From contig CAKUFI010000042.1 of NCBI GenBank assembly GCA_934647305.1, positions 1 through 24,676 on the forward strand: a stretch of 24,676 nucleotides of DNA, given 5' to 3'. Shown piece by piece: positions 16,609 through 24,485 of this stretch. Positions within the stretch are counted from its first letter, which is position 1. The number at the start of each line of letters is the position of its first letter. Source of the DNA: an uncultured Clostridia bacterium (GTDB taxonomy: Bacteria > Bacillota > Clostridia > Christensenellales > Aristaeellaceae). The notes under the pieces were generated by a model, which was given only the letters and a program-made list of their open reading frames with translations, was not told the origin of the DNA and made no database searches. The position numbers and the translations under genes are program-made.

Positions 16609-18024
16609 CTATTCGATCGGGCGCATGGAGAAATCGACTGGCTCGGGCTCGGGGCGGGGGATGGCGTAGCGGCCGGTGAAGCAGCCGTCGCAGCAGTCGT
16701 CCGCGCCGGTGATTTCGCGCAGACTGTCCACGGTCAGGTAGCCCAGCGAGTCCACGCCCAGCCGTTCGGCGATCTCCTCGACCGAGGAATGGTAGGCGAC
16801 CAGGTGCTCGGAATCGGGAATGTCGGTGCCGAAGAAGCAGGGATAGCGGAAGGGCGGGGCGGACACGCGCATGTGGACTTCCCTTGCGCCCGCGTCGCGC
16901 AGCATTTTGATGATGGGCACGCTGGTGGTGCCGCGGACGATCGAGTCGTCGATCAGCACGACGCGCTTACCCTCGACGTGGTATTTGTTTACGTTCAGCT
17001 TCAGGTGCACGGCCTGCTGACGCATGCTCTGGTCGGGGGCGATGAACGTGCGGCCGACATACTTGCTCTTGACGAAGGCGGTGGAGTAGGGGATGCCGCT
17101 CTCCATCGAGTAGCCCAGCGCCGCGTCCAGGCCGGAATCAGGCACGCCGCAGACTACGTCCGCCTCGACTGGGTGAAGCCTGGCCAGCATGCGTCCGGCC
17201 CGCTCGCGCCAGGCGCATACGCTCACCCCGTCGATCACGCTGTCCGGCCGGGCGAAGTAGATGTACTCGAACACGCAGCGGGAGGCCTTTTTCGCGCCCT
17301 GACAGGCCACGGTGTGCAGGCCGTCCCGGTCGATCAGTATGGTCTCGCCCGGCTGCACGTCGCGCACGAACTGCGCCCCCACGCTGTCCAGCGCGCAGCT
17401 CTCGCTGGCCACGATGTAGGCCGAGCCGCACTTGCCGATGCACAGCGGCCTGAAGCCGTACGGGTCGCGCACCGCAACCAGCTTGCGCGGACTCATGATG
17501 ACCAGCGAATACGCGCCCTCCAGCCGGGTGATGACCTCCTGCATGGCCTCCTCGATCGAGCGGGTGTGCACCCGGGCCTGGGCGATCAGGTAGGCGATGA
17601 CCTCGCTGTCCACGGAGGTGTGGAAGATCATGCCCTTTTCCTGCATCTCGCGCCGGAGTTTTCCGTTATTGGTCAGGTTTCCGTTGTGCGCCACGGCCAG
17701 CCAGCCCTTGACGTAGTGCGACACCAGCGGCTGGGCATTCGAGCGCACTGACATGCCGGTGGTCGAGTAGCGCACGTGCCCGATGGCGATGTCGCCGGTC
17801 AGGCGCTGCAGCTCCTCCTTCGCGAAGACCTCGCCCACCAGGCCCATGTCCTTGTGAAAGGACACCACGCCCCGGTCGGATACCGCGATGCCGCAGCTTT
17901 CCTGGCCGCGGTGCTGCAGGGCGAATAGCCCGTAATACACCATCGGGGCCACATTTTTTCCCTCGGTATCGTATACGCCGAATACACCGCATTCTTCATG
18001 CACCTTGTCAAATTGTTCGCACAT
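16609..18024 (-). CDS. purF: Amidophosphoribosyltransferase
   Basis: A 471-residue enzyme of the first committed purine step, making phosphoribosylamine from PRPP and glutamine. It is the propeptide-bearing, Fe-S type found in Bacillus: eleven residues precede Cys12 (EECGVFG), the class II amidotransferase nucleophile. The PRPP loop VVLIDDSIVRGTTS lies at about 353-366. C-terminal cysteines (DDCCDGCF) fit the 4Fe-4S ligand pattern. The ATG at 18024 has GGAAGGAG about 7 nt upstream; the longer reading from 18063 lacks a ribosome site. The gene stands alone rather than in a pur operon. Its stop TAG lies in the loop of a CGCCC/GGGCG hairpin next to the repeat island. I saw no purine riboswitch in the short leader. 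Confidence 0.96.
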   Translation of the reverse strand: MCEQFDKVHEECGVFGVYDTEGKNVAPMVYYGLFALQHRGQESCGIAVSDRGVVSFHKDMGLVGEVFAKEELQRLTGDIAIGHVRYSTTGMSVRSNAQPLVSHYVKGWLAVAHNGNLTNNGKLRREMQEKGMIFHTSVDSEVIAYLIAQARVHTRSIEEAMQEVITRLEGAYSLVIMSPRKLVAVRDPYGFRPLCIGKCGSAYIVASESCALDSVGAQFVRDVQPGETILIDRDGLHTVACQGAKKASRCVFEYIYFARPDSVIDGVSVCAWRERAGRMLARLHPVEADVVCGVPDSGLDAALGYSMESGIPYSTAFVKSKYVGRTFIAPDQSMRQQAVHLKLNVNKYHVEGKRVVLIDDSIVRGTTSVPIIKMLRDAGAREVHMRVSAPPFRYPCFFGTDIPDSEHLVAYHSSVEEIAERLGVDSLGYLTVDSLREITGADDCCDGCFTGRYAIPRPEPEPVDFSMRPIE

Positions 18025-18089
18025 AGGCTCGCTCCTTCCGGGATCACGGGACAGATTGTTCAATTCAATACGGATGATACTGCCTGTAC

Positions 18090-18118
18090 AGCATACACCC
18101 GTTCGGAATACGAGTCAA
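18090..18118 (-). promoter_or_regulatory. Promoter of purF
   Basis: TTGACT (18118-18113), 17-bp spacer, TATGCT (18095-18090) on the minus strand. The leader is about 60 nt. Confidence 0.75.
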
Positions 18119-18188
18119 GCGTGGAAAGGTAATTCAACGAACGTTTCACTGCGCGTTAAACAAAATGTCCGCATTGGCGCTTCCGGGA

Positions 18189-18217
18189 TTGCGCGAAGAG
18201 GGGCCTCATGGTATAAT
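18189..18217 (+). promoter_or_regulatory. Promoter of the fucosidase operon
   Basis: A perfect TATAAT -10 box (18212-18217) with a weak TTGCGC -35 (18189-18194) at 17 bp. The weak -35 is consistent with need for an activator, such as the AraC protein encoded at the end of this module. Confidence 0.65.
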
Positions 18218-18254
18218 CAGGCTGCAAAGGCAATGAGCGAAGGGAGAGAGGCGA

Positions 18255-19460
18255 ATGGCGTTTCAAAACTGCTTCGGGATGTTTGTTCACTGGGGGATCT
18301 ACGCGCTGACCGGCGTGCAGGAGCAGGCGTTTGCGCGGGAGGATCTGCCGCGCGAGGTTTACGAGGCGAACCGGGAGCGCTTCAATCCGACCGAATACGA
18401 CCCGGAAAAGTGGGTGCTGCTGGCGAAGGAGGCGGGGATGAAGTACATCTGCTTTACCGCCAAGCACCACGACGGCTTCTGCATGTGGGACACAAAGACC
18501 ACCGACTACAGCGTCATGCACACTCCCTATGGGCGGGACGTGCTCAAAATGCTGGCCGAGGCCTGCCAAAAGCACGGCATGCGGCTGTCGATCTACTATT
18601 CGAACCCGGACTGGCACTACGAATACGGCTACAATCCCGCCTCCAGTCACCAGTGGAAGGCGCGGCGCGACCATGAGCCGGACACCGAAAGGCTGCGCGA
18701 GTACATCGCGGCGCAGGTGGCGGAGCTTTTGACCGGCTACGGCCCGATCTACACGTTTTTCTGGGACATTCCGCCGCGTATCCGGGACAAGCGCCTCAAC
18801 GCGCTGGTGCGCCGCCTGCAGCCGGGGATACTGATCAACGACCGCGGCTTCGACGAGGGCGACTTTTCCACCCCCGAGCGCGAGTATCAGGCGATCGGCA
18901 GCTCGCGGCGGTTTATGCACCCCACCGAGGCCTGCAATTCCCTGGGCGAGCAGAGCTGGGGGTATCGCGCGAACGAGGACTTCTACTCGATCAGGCACCT
19001 GCTCTCGGCCATCGATCAGTACATGGCCATGGGCGCGAGCTACCTGCTCAACGTGGGGCCGGACGCGCGGGGCGTGATTCCCGAGGAATACGCGGGCAGG
19101 CTGCGGCGCATCGGGGACTGGTACAACCGGATGGAGGGCTGCCTGGAGGGGCACGAGGCCGACCCGTTCGAGTACGTCATTCCGGGCAGCGACTGCATCG
19201 CCGTGCGCAAGGGAGGCAGGAGCTATTTCCACTTCTATGGCGGGCTGATTTCGGATGCGGTGTCGTTTGAAAAATATCCGTGTCTGCCGCGCAGTGTGCG
19301 GCTGATGAACACCGGAAAGGAGCTTCCCTTCGCCGTCGAGCGCCTGCCCGGCTGGTATGACGGGGACACCGGGCGCGCGAAGGAATACCTGCACATCCGC
19401 GGGATTCCGGTGGACGACCTGCCCGCCGAGCCGATCGTGCTGGAGGTGCGGTGGAAGTAA
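18255..19460 (+). CDS. GH29 alpha-L-fucosidase-like glycosidase, cytoplasmic
   Basis: A 401-residue glycoside hydrolase of family 29 expected to cleave alpha-linked fucose from imported oligosaccharides. Family features are FGMFVHWGIYA (7-17), FTAKHHDGFCMWDT (67-80), GMRLSIYYSNPDW (108-120), and TFFWDIPP (167-174), where D171 sits at the usual nucleophile position, although the common FDG context is changed to WDIP. NDRGF (195-199) and LLNVGPDARG (264-273) are also typical. There is no signal peptide, so it acts inside the cell. It lacks a long C-terminal binding module. ATG 18255 has GGGAGAGAGG upstream. It is followed after 17 nt by a sugar isomerase gene and is likely controlled by the convergent AraC gene. 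Confidence 0.88.
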   Translation: MAFQNCFGMFVHWGIYALTGVQEQAFAREDLPREVYEANRERFNPTEYDPEKWVLLAKEAGMKYICFTAKHHDGFCMWDTKTTDYSVMHTPYGRDVLKMLAEACQKHGMRLSIYYSNPDWHYEYGYNPASSHQWKARRDHEPDTERLREYIAAQVAELLTGYGPIYTFFWDIPPRIRDKRLNALVRRLQPGILINDRGFDEGDFSTPEREYQAIGSSRRFMHPTEACNSLGEQSWGYRANEDFYSIRHLLSAIDQYMAMGASYLLNVGPDARGVIPEEYAGRLRRIGDWYNRMEGCLEGHEADPFEYVIPGSDCIAVRKGGRSYFHFYGGLISDAVSFEKYPCLPRSVRLMNTGKELPFAVERLPGWYDGDTGRAKEYLHIRGIPVDDLPAEPIVLEVRWK

Positions 19461-19477
19461 GAAAGGAAAGAAAAGAC

Positions 19478-20275
19478 ATGAAGTACGCGATATTTCTTGA
19501 TCACCTGCTGTGCGCGGAAAAGCAAAGCGGGCGGCCGCTCGAGTCGCTGCTGGCCAAGGCGAGGGAGCTGGGGTTTGAGGCGGTCGAGTGCGACTGGACA
19601 CAGCTTGCCCAGGAGCGCCTGGCGCGGGCGCTGCGGGAAGCCGGCATGGGCGTGAGCGGCGTGTACGCCTTTTTGGACTATCGGCAGGACACGAGAGACG
19701 AGCGCTCCCGGCTGCTTGACCTGGCGCGGCAGGTGGAGGCGGGCTGCGTGATGCCGCTGCCGGTGCTGCTGCGGGAGGGCGAGGACCGAACGGCCCTTCG
19801 CCGCGTGATGGCGGACGGCATTGCGCAGGTGTGCGAGGAAGCCGAGGCGATGGGCCTGCGGGTGGTGCTGGAGGACTTCGACTCACCCCGCGCGCCGTTC
19901 GGCAGGCTGGAGGAGCTTTGCTGGTTCCTACGGGAAATACCCGCGCTGGGGTGCGCCTTCGACACGGGCAATTTCCTGATTCACGGCCAGGACGTACTCG
20001 CCGCGTACGCGCCCCTGCGCCCGCGCATCCGCCATGTGCACCTCAAGGATCGCCTGGACAGCCCGCGCTGGGGCGACGACGAGACGCCGGACTGCGCCGG
20101 GAAGGTATGGTATCCCGCGCCGGCGGGCAGCGGCCTGCTCCCGAGCGGGAAAATCCTCGACCGGCTCGAGGCGGACGGCTATGACGGCTGGTGCGTGCTG
20201 GAGCATTTCGGAGCGCGCGACCAGCTGGACTGCATGCGGCGGGAGGCCGAGTGGCTGAGGGCGCGGCGGGCCTAA
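19478..20275 (+). CDS. Sugar phosphate isomerase/epimerase-family TIM-barrel protein
   Basis: A 265-residue protein of the xylose isomerase-like/AP endonuclease 2 TIM-barrel superfamily. The metal-binding set is E132 (VLEDFD), D162 (AFDTGNF), H188 (HVHLKD) and E242 (VLEHFG), in the expected order on successive strands. It probably interconverts a sugar or sugar acid, and its position 17 nt after the fucosidase gene suggests a product of that pathway, but the substrate is unknown. ATG 19478 is chosen because GAAAGGAAAG lies upstream; the GTG reading from 19451 overlaps the fucosidase end and has no ribosome site. Its TAA stop overlaps the AraC gene stop and forms the loop of a small GGCC/GGCC hairpin. 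Confidence 0.85.
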   Translation: MKYAIFLDHLLCAEKQSGRPLESLLAKARELGFEAVECDWTQLAQERLARALREAGMGVSGVYAFLDYRQDTRDERSRLLDLARQVEAGCVMPLPVLLREGEDRTALRRVMADGIAQVCEEAEAMGLRVVLEDFDSPRAPFGRLEELCWFLREIPALGCAFDTGNFLIHGQDVLAAYAPLRPRIRHVHLKDRLDSPRWGDDETPDCAGKVWYPAPAGSGLLPSGKILDRLEADGYDGWCVLEHFGARDQLDCMRREAEWLRARRA

Positions 20276-21102
20276 GGCCTTATCAGCACATCCTCCTGCG
20301 CCTGACCCAGGCGGGAAGGGGTGACGCCCAGCTCCTTTTTGAACACGCGGATCATGTTGCTGCTGCTCGAAAAGCCGCATTGCTCGGCCACCTCGCCCAG
20401 CGAGCAGCGCTGCCTGGCCATCATGCGGCGGGCGTTGCGCAGGCGGACCGAGGTGATGTAGGCGCCCAGCGTGTAGCCGGTGAAGGCGCGGAAGTCGCAC
20501 ATGAGCTTGGTTCGGCTGACGCAGAAGCGGTCGGCCAGCTCCTGGGCCACCAGGCGGCGGTCGTAGTGGGTGACGATGTAGCTGAGCACATCGGTCAGGT
20601 ATTGCGGCGCGGGCGCGGTTTCGGACTTGCCCGGCAGCTCGGCGACGCGGCTCAGAAGCAGCATGAACAGCAGCTTGCGCGGCAGCAGGCTCTTTTCGGC
20701 CAGGATCTGCTCGCACAGCGGCAGGATGACCGGCCTGTACTCCGGCCCGACCGGTATGAAGGTGCCGTTCTTGCCGAAGGAGGCCATCAGCGGCTCCCAC
20801 TCGCGCAGCGACGCGGCCACGTACTCCTGCTGAAACAGGATGTTGATCCGCTCATAGCCCGAGCAGGGCTGGGGAATGACGTAGTGCATGGTATAGGGCC
20901 GGGTCAGGAACAGGCAGCCCTGCGCCGAGGAAAACGCGCGATCCGAGAACAGCACCTTCACGTCCCCGCTGACGATGTAGCTCAGCTCGTAGTAGGTGTG
21001 CATGTGGAAGTCGGTCATGTTGGGATAGTCGCTCTTCAGGCGGTTGATCGCCAGGTCTCTCTCGTCCACCCGGATGTCCAGATCGTCAAGCAGCGGGTTC
21101 AC
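20272..21102 (-). CDS. AraC-family transcriptional regulator
   Basis: A 276-residue regulator with an N-terminal cupin-like sensing domain (HMHTYYELSYIVSG at 33-46) and a C-terminal double helix-turn-helix. The first helix pair lies at about 184-206 (VAQELADRFCVSRTKLM), and the second at 234-257 (SLGEVAEQCGFSSSSNMIRVF), ending in GVTPSRL. The start is GTG at 21102 with GGGAGGGA about 7 nt upstream. It is convergent with the fucosidase and isomerase genes and overlaps the latter by 4 nt at the stops. The likely job is to sense a sugar and activate those two genes. No clear promoter is visible in the repeat-rich upstream stretch. Confidence 0.92.
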   Translation of the reverse strand: MNPLLDDLDIRVDERDLAINRLKSDYPNMTDFHMHTYYELSYIVSGDVKVLFSDRAFSSAQGCLFLTRPYTMHYVIPQPCSGYERINILFQQEYVAASLREWEPLMASFGKNGTFIPVGPEYRPVILPLCEQILAEKSLLPRKLLFMLLLSRVAELPGKSETAPAPQYLTDVLSYIVTHYDRRLVAQELADRFCVSRTKLMCDFRAFTGYTLGAYITSVRLRNARRMMARQRCSLGEVAEQCGFSSSSNMIRVFKKELGVTPSRLGQAQEDVLIRP

Positions 21103-21203
21103 GCGCAGTCCCTCCCCGTCGTTTTTTCTCTATTTTACCGCATCGCTGAACGATCTGTCAACTCCAGGCTGAGCCTGGAGGCGGTGCTAGCGCCGGCCAC
21201 GCG

Positions 21204-21236
21204 CATCCCTCGGCCATAAATTAGAGCCTTGGGATG
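21204..21236 (-). repeat. Hairpin B, copy 6 (divergent stem)
   Basis: Minus strand CATCCC-aa-GGC and GCC-ga-GGGATG around loop TCTAATTTATG. The stem is unrelated in sequence to the other copies, but the loop is retained. Confidence 0.7.
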
Positions 21237-21279
21237 CTTCGCGGTCGGAAGACTCGGGGAGACTGCCCCACAACCCGCT

Positions 21280-21667
21280 GCCGGCGGGCAGTGCCCGCTT
21301 CCACTTGCTGCCGGTCGGCCGTGCCGACAGCCGGTTGCTGCCGCCTCTCCTATCGACGACTATCGAGGCCCATAGATTAAAGGCCTCGAAGTCTTCGAAT
21401 CTGCAAGCTTCCTTGCGGATTATTGGTCGGCGCTGCCGACGGGCATCGTAAGCTCCCCTGGTCCCTTTGGCTTGCCGGCGGGCAGTGCCCGCTTCCACTT
21501 GCTGCCGGTCGGCCGTGCCGACAGCCGGTTGCTGCCGCCTCTCCTATCGACGACTATCGAGGCCCATAGATTAAAGGCCTCGAAGTCTTCGAATCTGCAA
21601 GCTTCCTTGCGGATTATTGGTCGGCGCTGCCGACGGGCATCGTAAGCTCCCCTGGTCCCTTTGGCTT
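21280..21667. repeat. Exact 194-bp tandem duplication of repeat modules
   Basis: Units 21280-21473 and 21474-21667 look identical base for base. A third unit starts at 21668, matches for about 30 nt with small differences, and then switches to the standard hairpin B context. Each unit carries CGGGC-AGT-GCCCG and GTCGGC-CGT-GCCGAC triloop hairpins, a hairpin B (minus strand), a module A hairpin, and the AGGGGAGCTT stretch. The duplication is therefore recent. Confidence 0.9.
21358..21393 (-). repeat. Hairpin B, copy 7 (repeated at 21552-21587)
   Basis: Minus strand GAC-tt-CGAGGCC and GGCCTCG-ata-GTC around loop TTTAATCTATG. A perfect 7-bp upper stem has different bases from the other copies. 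The second copy, 194 bp on, is identical. Confidence 0.8.
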
Positions 21668-21714
21668 GCCGGCAGGCAGTGCCCGCTTCCACTAGCTGCC
21701 GCCGGATAGAACAC

Positions 21715-21749
21715 GAAATCAGCCGGCATACATTAGAGCGGCTGATTTC
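21715..21749 (-). repeat. Hairpin B, copy 9
   Basis: Minus strand GAAATCAGCCGC, loop TCTAATGTATG, then CCGGCTGATTTC. The standard arms have one mismatch at the loop-closing pair. On the same strand it is preceded by GTGGGGCAGTCCCCCCGAG, as in the long composite repeats. Confidence 0.8.
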
Positions 21750-21875
21750 TTCGTTTATGGAAAACTCGGGGGGACTGCCCCACAAGGGGGGTGCGGGGAA
21801 AACGATAGAAGGCGCCGCCTCTGCCCGAGCAGCCTGGGCCTGGAAAACGGGGAAGAGGGCGTTTCGGGGAAAAGA

Positions 21876-21905
21876 AAAAAGACGCAGTCCGGACTGCGTC
21901 TTTTT
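21876..21905. terminator. Bidirectional intrinsic terminator of rpmB
   Basis: A perfect 30-nt palindrome, AAAAAGACGCAGTCC / GGACTGCGTCTTTTT, giving a U-run on both strands. It lies 10 nt after the rpmB stop. Confidence 0.88.
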
Positions 21906-21915
21906 AGAAAAACCA

Positions 21916-22104
21916 TCAAACGCGCTCAACCTTGCCGCTGCGCAGGCAACGCGTGCAGACGAACATACGCTTCGCAACACCATTCACGTTCACGCGAACA
22001 TGCTGAGTATTGGGAGCCCAGGTGCGCCTGGTTTTATGATTGGAGTGGCTTACATTGTTGCCGGAGCTCACTCCCTTATGGCATACCTCACAAAACTTTC
22101 CCAT
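21916..22104 (-). CDS. rpmB: Ribosomal protein L28
   Basis: A 62-residue L28 of the large ribosomal subunit. It keeps the zinc-ribbon cysteine pairs C5/C8 (FCEVCHKG) and C50/C53 (VCTRCLRSG), so it is the zinc-binding (C+) form. SHSNHKTRRTWAPN is the family signature. ATG 22104 is preferred, with AAAGGAGGTG about 8 nt upstream; a GTG at 22113 would be only 1 nt from that box. It is divergent from the Asp23-family and fakA genes, as in Bacillus and many clostridia. Confidence 0.96.
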   Translation of the reverse strand: MGKFCEVCHKGVSSGNNVSHSNHKTRRTWAPNTQHVRVNVNGVAKRMFVCTRCLRSGKVERV

Positions 22105-22147
22105 CGCTGTCACACCTCCTTTTAGGCGTTCGCATCAAAGCATGTCT

Positions 22148-22176
22148 ATTTTATCAGCTTTTGCTCGGAATTGCAA
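22148..22176 (-). promoter_or_regulatory. Promoter of rpmB
   Basis: TTGCAA (22176-22171), 17-bp spacer, TAAAAT (22153-22148) on the minus strand. Confidence 0.7.
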
Positions 22177-22289
22177 GTACTTTCTGCGAATTTCCTGATT
22201 CTTCACGAAAAAAATCTCTGTAAATCGCGGCGCGGGGGTTAAAAGTTGCGGGAGGGGAGCCAACTTTCCCATGTTTTCACCCAATTGAC

Positions 22290-22318
22290 TTGCATCAGGG
22301 CGCGTTTTACGCTATACT
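22290..22318 (+). promoter_or_regulatory. Promoter of the Asp23-fakA operon
   Basis: TTGCAT (22290-22295), 17-bp spacer, TATACT (22313-22318). A nearby TTGACT (22285-22290) would need a 22-bp spacer and is not used in this reading. Confidence 0.75.
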
Positions 22319-22354
22319 ATCAGTAAAGGTTGATTCTTCTGGAGGTACGGCTAT

Positions 22355-22705
22355 ATGGATTGCAAGTTTCAAACGGAGCTGGGCACCGTGACCGTCAGCG
22401 AGGAAATGCTCCTCAAGGTTGCCAGTTACGCGGCGCTGGAGTGCTACGGCATCGTCGGAATGGCGTCGAAGCGCACCACCGACGGCCTGGTACAGCTGAT
22501 CGGCAAGGAGAATCTGGGGCGCGGCGTGCGCATTCGCCCCTCGGCCGATTCGGTGGATGTGGACCTGTTCATCATCGTCGAATACGGCATCTCGATCAGC
22601 GCGGTGGCCTCCACCATCATCGATACCGTGAAATACAAAGTGGAACACCTGACCGGCATCAAGGTCGGAAAGGTCAACGTGTCTGTCGAAGACATTCGCG
22701 TCTGA
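22355..22705 (+). CDS. Asp23/Gls24-family envelope-stress-like protein (YloU type)
   Basis: A 116-residue small cytoplasmic protein of the Asp23/Gls24 family (DUF322), known in staphylococci as a membrane-associated alkaline-shock protein. The start TELGTVTVSEEMLLKVASYAALECYGIVGM and the end VKYKVEHLTGIKVGKVNVSVEDI fit the family; precise function is not established. GGAGGT (22341-22346) lies 8 nt before the ATG. It is 37 nt ahead of the fakA start and probably co-transcribed; rpmB, yloU and yloV sit together in the same way in Bacillus subtilis. Confidence 0.92.
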   Translation: MDCKFQTELGTVTVSEEMLLKVASYAALECYGIVGMASKRTTDGLVQLIGKENLGRGVRIRPSADSVDVDLFIIVEYGISISAVASTIIDTVKYKVEHLTGIKVGKVNVSVEDIRV

Positions 22706-22742
22706 CGCGTTGCCCGGACAGCCGGTTAAGGAGGGAATTGTT

Positions 22743-24380
22743 TTGCCTATTACGACCATCGACGGCATGATGCTGCGCGACATGTTCATGTCCGGCGCGG
22801 CGCTTCTCGAAAAGAACCGTCAAAATATCGACGCGCTCAATGTGTTCCCGGTGCCGGACGGCGACACCGGCACCAACATGTGCCACACGATCTCCTCGGC
22901 GATGAAGGAGCTGGCCACGCACACCTGCCCCACGGCGGGCGAGGCGGCCTCCGCGGTGGCGCGCGGCGCGCTCAAGGGCGCCCGAGGCAATTCGGGCGTC
23001 ATCCTCAGCCAGATTTTCCGCGGCATGTCCCGCGCGCTTGAGGGCGCGGACGAGGTGGACGCGGCGCTGTTTGCCCAGGCGATTCGCTGCGGCGCGGACA
23101 CGGCCTACAAGGCGGTCATGCGCCCCAAGGAGGGCACGATCCTGACGGTTGCCCGCGTGGTGGCCGAGGAGGTCGAGCGCGAGGCCAGGCGCACGAGCGA
23201 CCTGCAGACCCTGATGAACGTGGTGATCGAGTCGGGCGACGCCATCCTGAAGAAGACCCCCGAAATGCTGCCTGTGCTCAAGCAGGCCGGCGTGGTGGAC
23301 TCGGGCGGCAAGGGCCTGATGGTGTTCTTCGCCGGGTTCCGCGCGGCGCTGTTCGGCGAGCCGGTCGAGGACGTGAGTCTTGAAAACCTGCAGCCGATGC
23401 CGGGCGAGTTCGTGGACGACCATGATTCGCTTGAGGAAATCACCTTCGCCTACTGCACCGAGTTCATCGTCTCCCATCCGCGCCCGGATATGAAGGAGAG
23501 CGATGTGGCCCGCCTGCGCCGCCGCCTGGAGAAGATCGGCGACTGCGTGCTGGTCATCGGCGACCTCGAGGTGGTCAAGGTGCACGTGCACACCAACGAC
23601 CCGGGCAAGGCGCTGCAGATGGCGCTGGAGCTGGGCGAGCTGGACTCGATCAAAATCGACAACATGCTCGAGGAGTTCCGCGAGCGTCAGAAGAAGCGCG
23701 AGGCGGACGCGGCTAAGGAAGACAAACCCTTCGCCATCGTCGCGGTGGCGCTGGGCGACGGACTGGCCTCGCTGTTTAAGGATCTGGGCGTGGACAAGGT
23801 GGTCGACGGCGGCCAGACCATGAACCCCAGCATTGAGGACCTGGTCGAGGCTATCGACAGCACCCACGCCAAGGAGGTCTTCGTGCTGCCCAACAACTCC
23901 AACATCATCCTGGCCGCGCAGCAGGCGGCTGAGCTGACCGAGCGCAAGGTCTACGTGCTGCCTACTAAGTCGGTGCCCATGGGCCTGTCTGCCGCGATTG
24001 CCTTCTCCGAAAGCGCGACCGGCGAGGAAAACGAAGCGGCCATGCGCGAGGCGGCCGAAATGGTGCACACTGCCTCCATCACCTACGCGGTGCGCGACAC
24101 GGTGTTCGACGGCATGGACATCCATCAGGGCGACATCATGGGCATGATCGACAACAAGATCAACTGCCTGGGTCACGACGTGGCCGAGGTCGCGCGCGAG
24201 CTGATGGACAAGATGGTGACTGAGGACAGCGAGCTGATCAGCATCTACTATGGTGCGGATACCGCCGAGGCGGACGCGCAGGCGCTGTTTGAAGAGGCGC
24301 AGGAAAAGTATCCGAACTGCGACGTTGAGGTGCATATGGGCGGTCAGCCGCTGTATTACTACCTCATCGCGGTGCAGTAA
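22743..24380 (+). CDS. fakA: Fatty acid kinase subunit FakA (YloV/DAK-like)
   Basis: A 545-residue kinase subunit that phosphorylates exogenous fatty acids presented by a FakB (DegV-family) partner, feeding phospholipid synthesis. The N-terminal DhaL-type ATP domain has NVFPVPDGDTGTNM (33-46) with Mg-binding Asp residues, then KGARGNSGVILSQIFRG (about 79-95), and DSGGKGLMVFFAGF closes the domain. The middle and DegV-like C-terminal domains follow, ending EVHMGGQPLYYYLIAVQ. The start is TTG at 22743, supported by AAGGAGGG about 7 nt upstream and by alignment of MPITTIDG with family N-termini. No fakB is in the window. An intrinsic terminator follows. Confidence 0.92.
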   Translation: MPITTIDGMMLRDMFMSGAALLEKNRQNIDALNVFPVPDGDTGTNMCHTISSAMKELATHTCPTAGEAASAVARGALKGARGNSGVILSQIFRGMSRALEGADEVDAALFAQAIRCGADTAYKAVMRPKEGTILTVARVVAEEVEREARRTSDLQTLMNVVIESGDAILKKTPEMLPVLKQAGVVDSGGKGLMVFFAGFRAALFGEPVEDVSLENLQPMPGEFVDDHDSLEEITFAYCTEFIVSHPRPDMKESDVARLRRRLEKIGDCVLVIGDLEVVKVHVHTNDPGKALQMALELGELDSIKIDNMLEEFRERQKKREADAAKEDKPFAIVAVALGDGLASLFKDLGVDKVVDGGQTMNPSIEDLVEAIDSTHAKEVFVLPNNSNIILAAQQAAELTERKVYVLPTKSVPMGLSAAIAFSESATGEENEAAMREAAEMVHTASITYAVRDTVFDGMDIHQGDIMGMIDNKINCLGHDVAEVARELMDKMVTEDSELISIYYGADTAEADAQALFEEAQEKYPNCDVEVHMGGQPLYYYLIAVQ

Positions 24381-24400
24381 ATCGCGCATCAACAATAAGA

Positions 24401-24431
24401 AAAAGGGAACGGCCAGTCAGGTCGTTCCCTT
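24401..24431 (+). terminator. Terminator of the Asp23-fakA operon
   Basis: AAGGGAACG (24403-24411) and CGTTCCCTT (24423-24431) form a perfect stem beginning 22 nt after the fakA stop. A-rich sequence precedes it, giving a U-run on the opposite strand as well. Confidence 0.7.
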
Positions 24432-24485
24432 CGTGCGTTTTGGACAAAAGCGTTGGCCCTACTGTGCTGCGGCGGGCGGGGAGGG

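Noticed and set aside
18025..18083. Purine riboswitch in the purF leader
   Set aside because: The leader between the predicted start and the ATG is only about 60 nt and shows no three-way junction elements.
21280..21667. CRISPR array
   Set aside because: The repeat unit is 194 bp with no short direct repeats separated by unique spacers, and no cas genes are present.
21420..21983. Open frames of 103-187 codons across the 21.2-21.9 kb repeats
   Set aside because: They owe their length to the 194-bp duplication, since 194 is not a multiple of three and frames differ per unit. They share no protein sequence with a known family.
22674..24395. 573-codon open frame antisense to fakA
   Set aside because: Fully opposite a recognised gene with no independent evidence.
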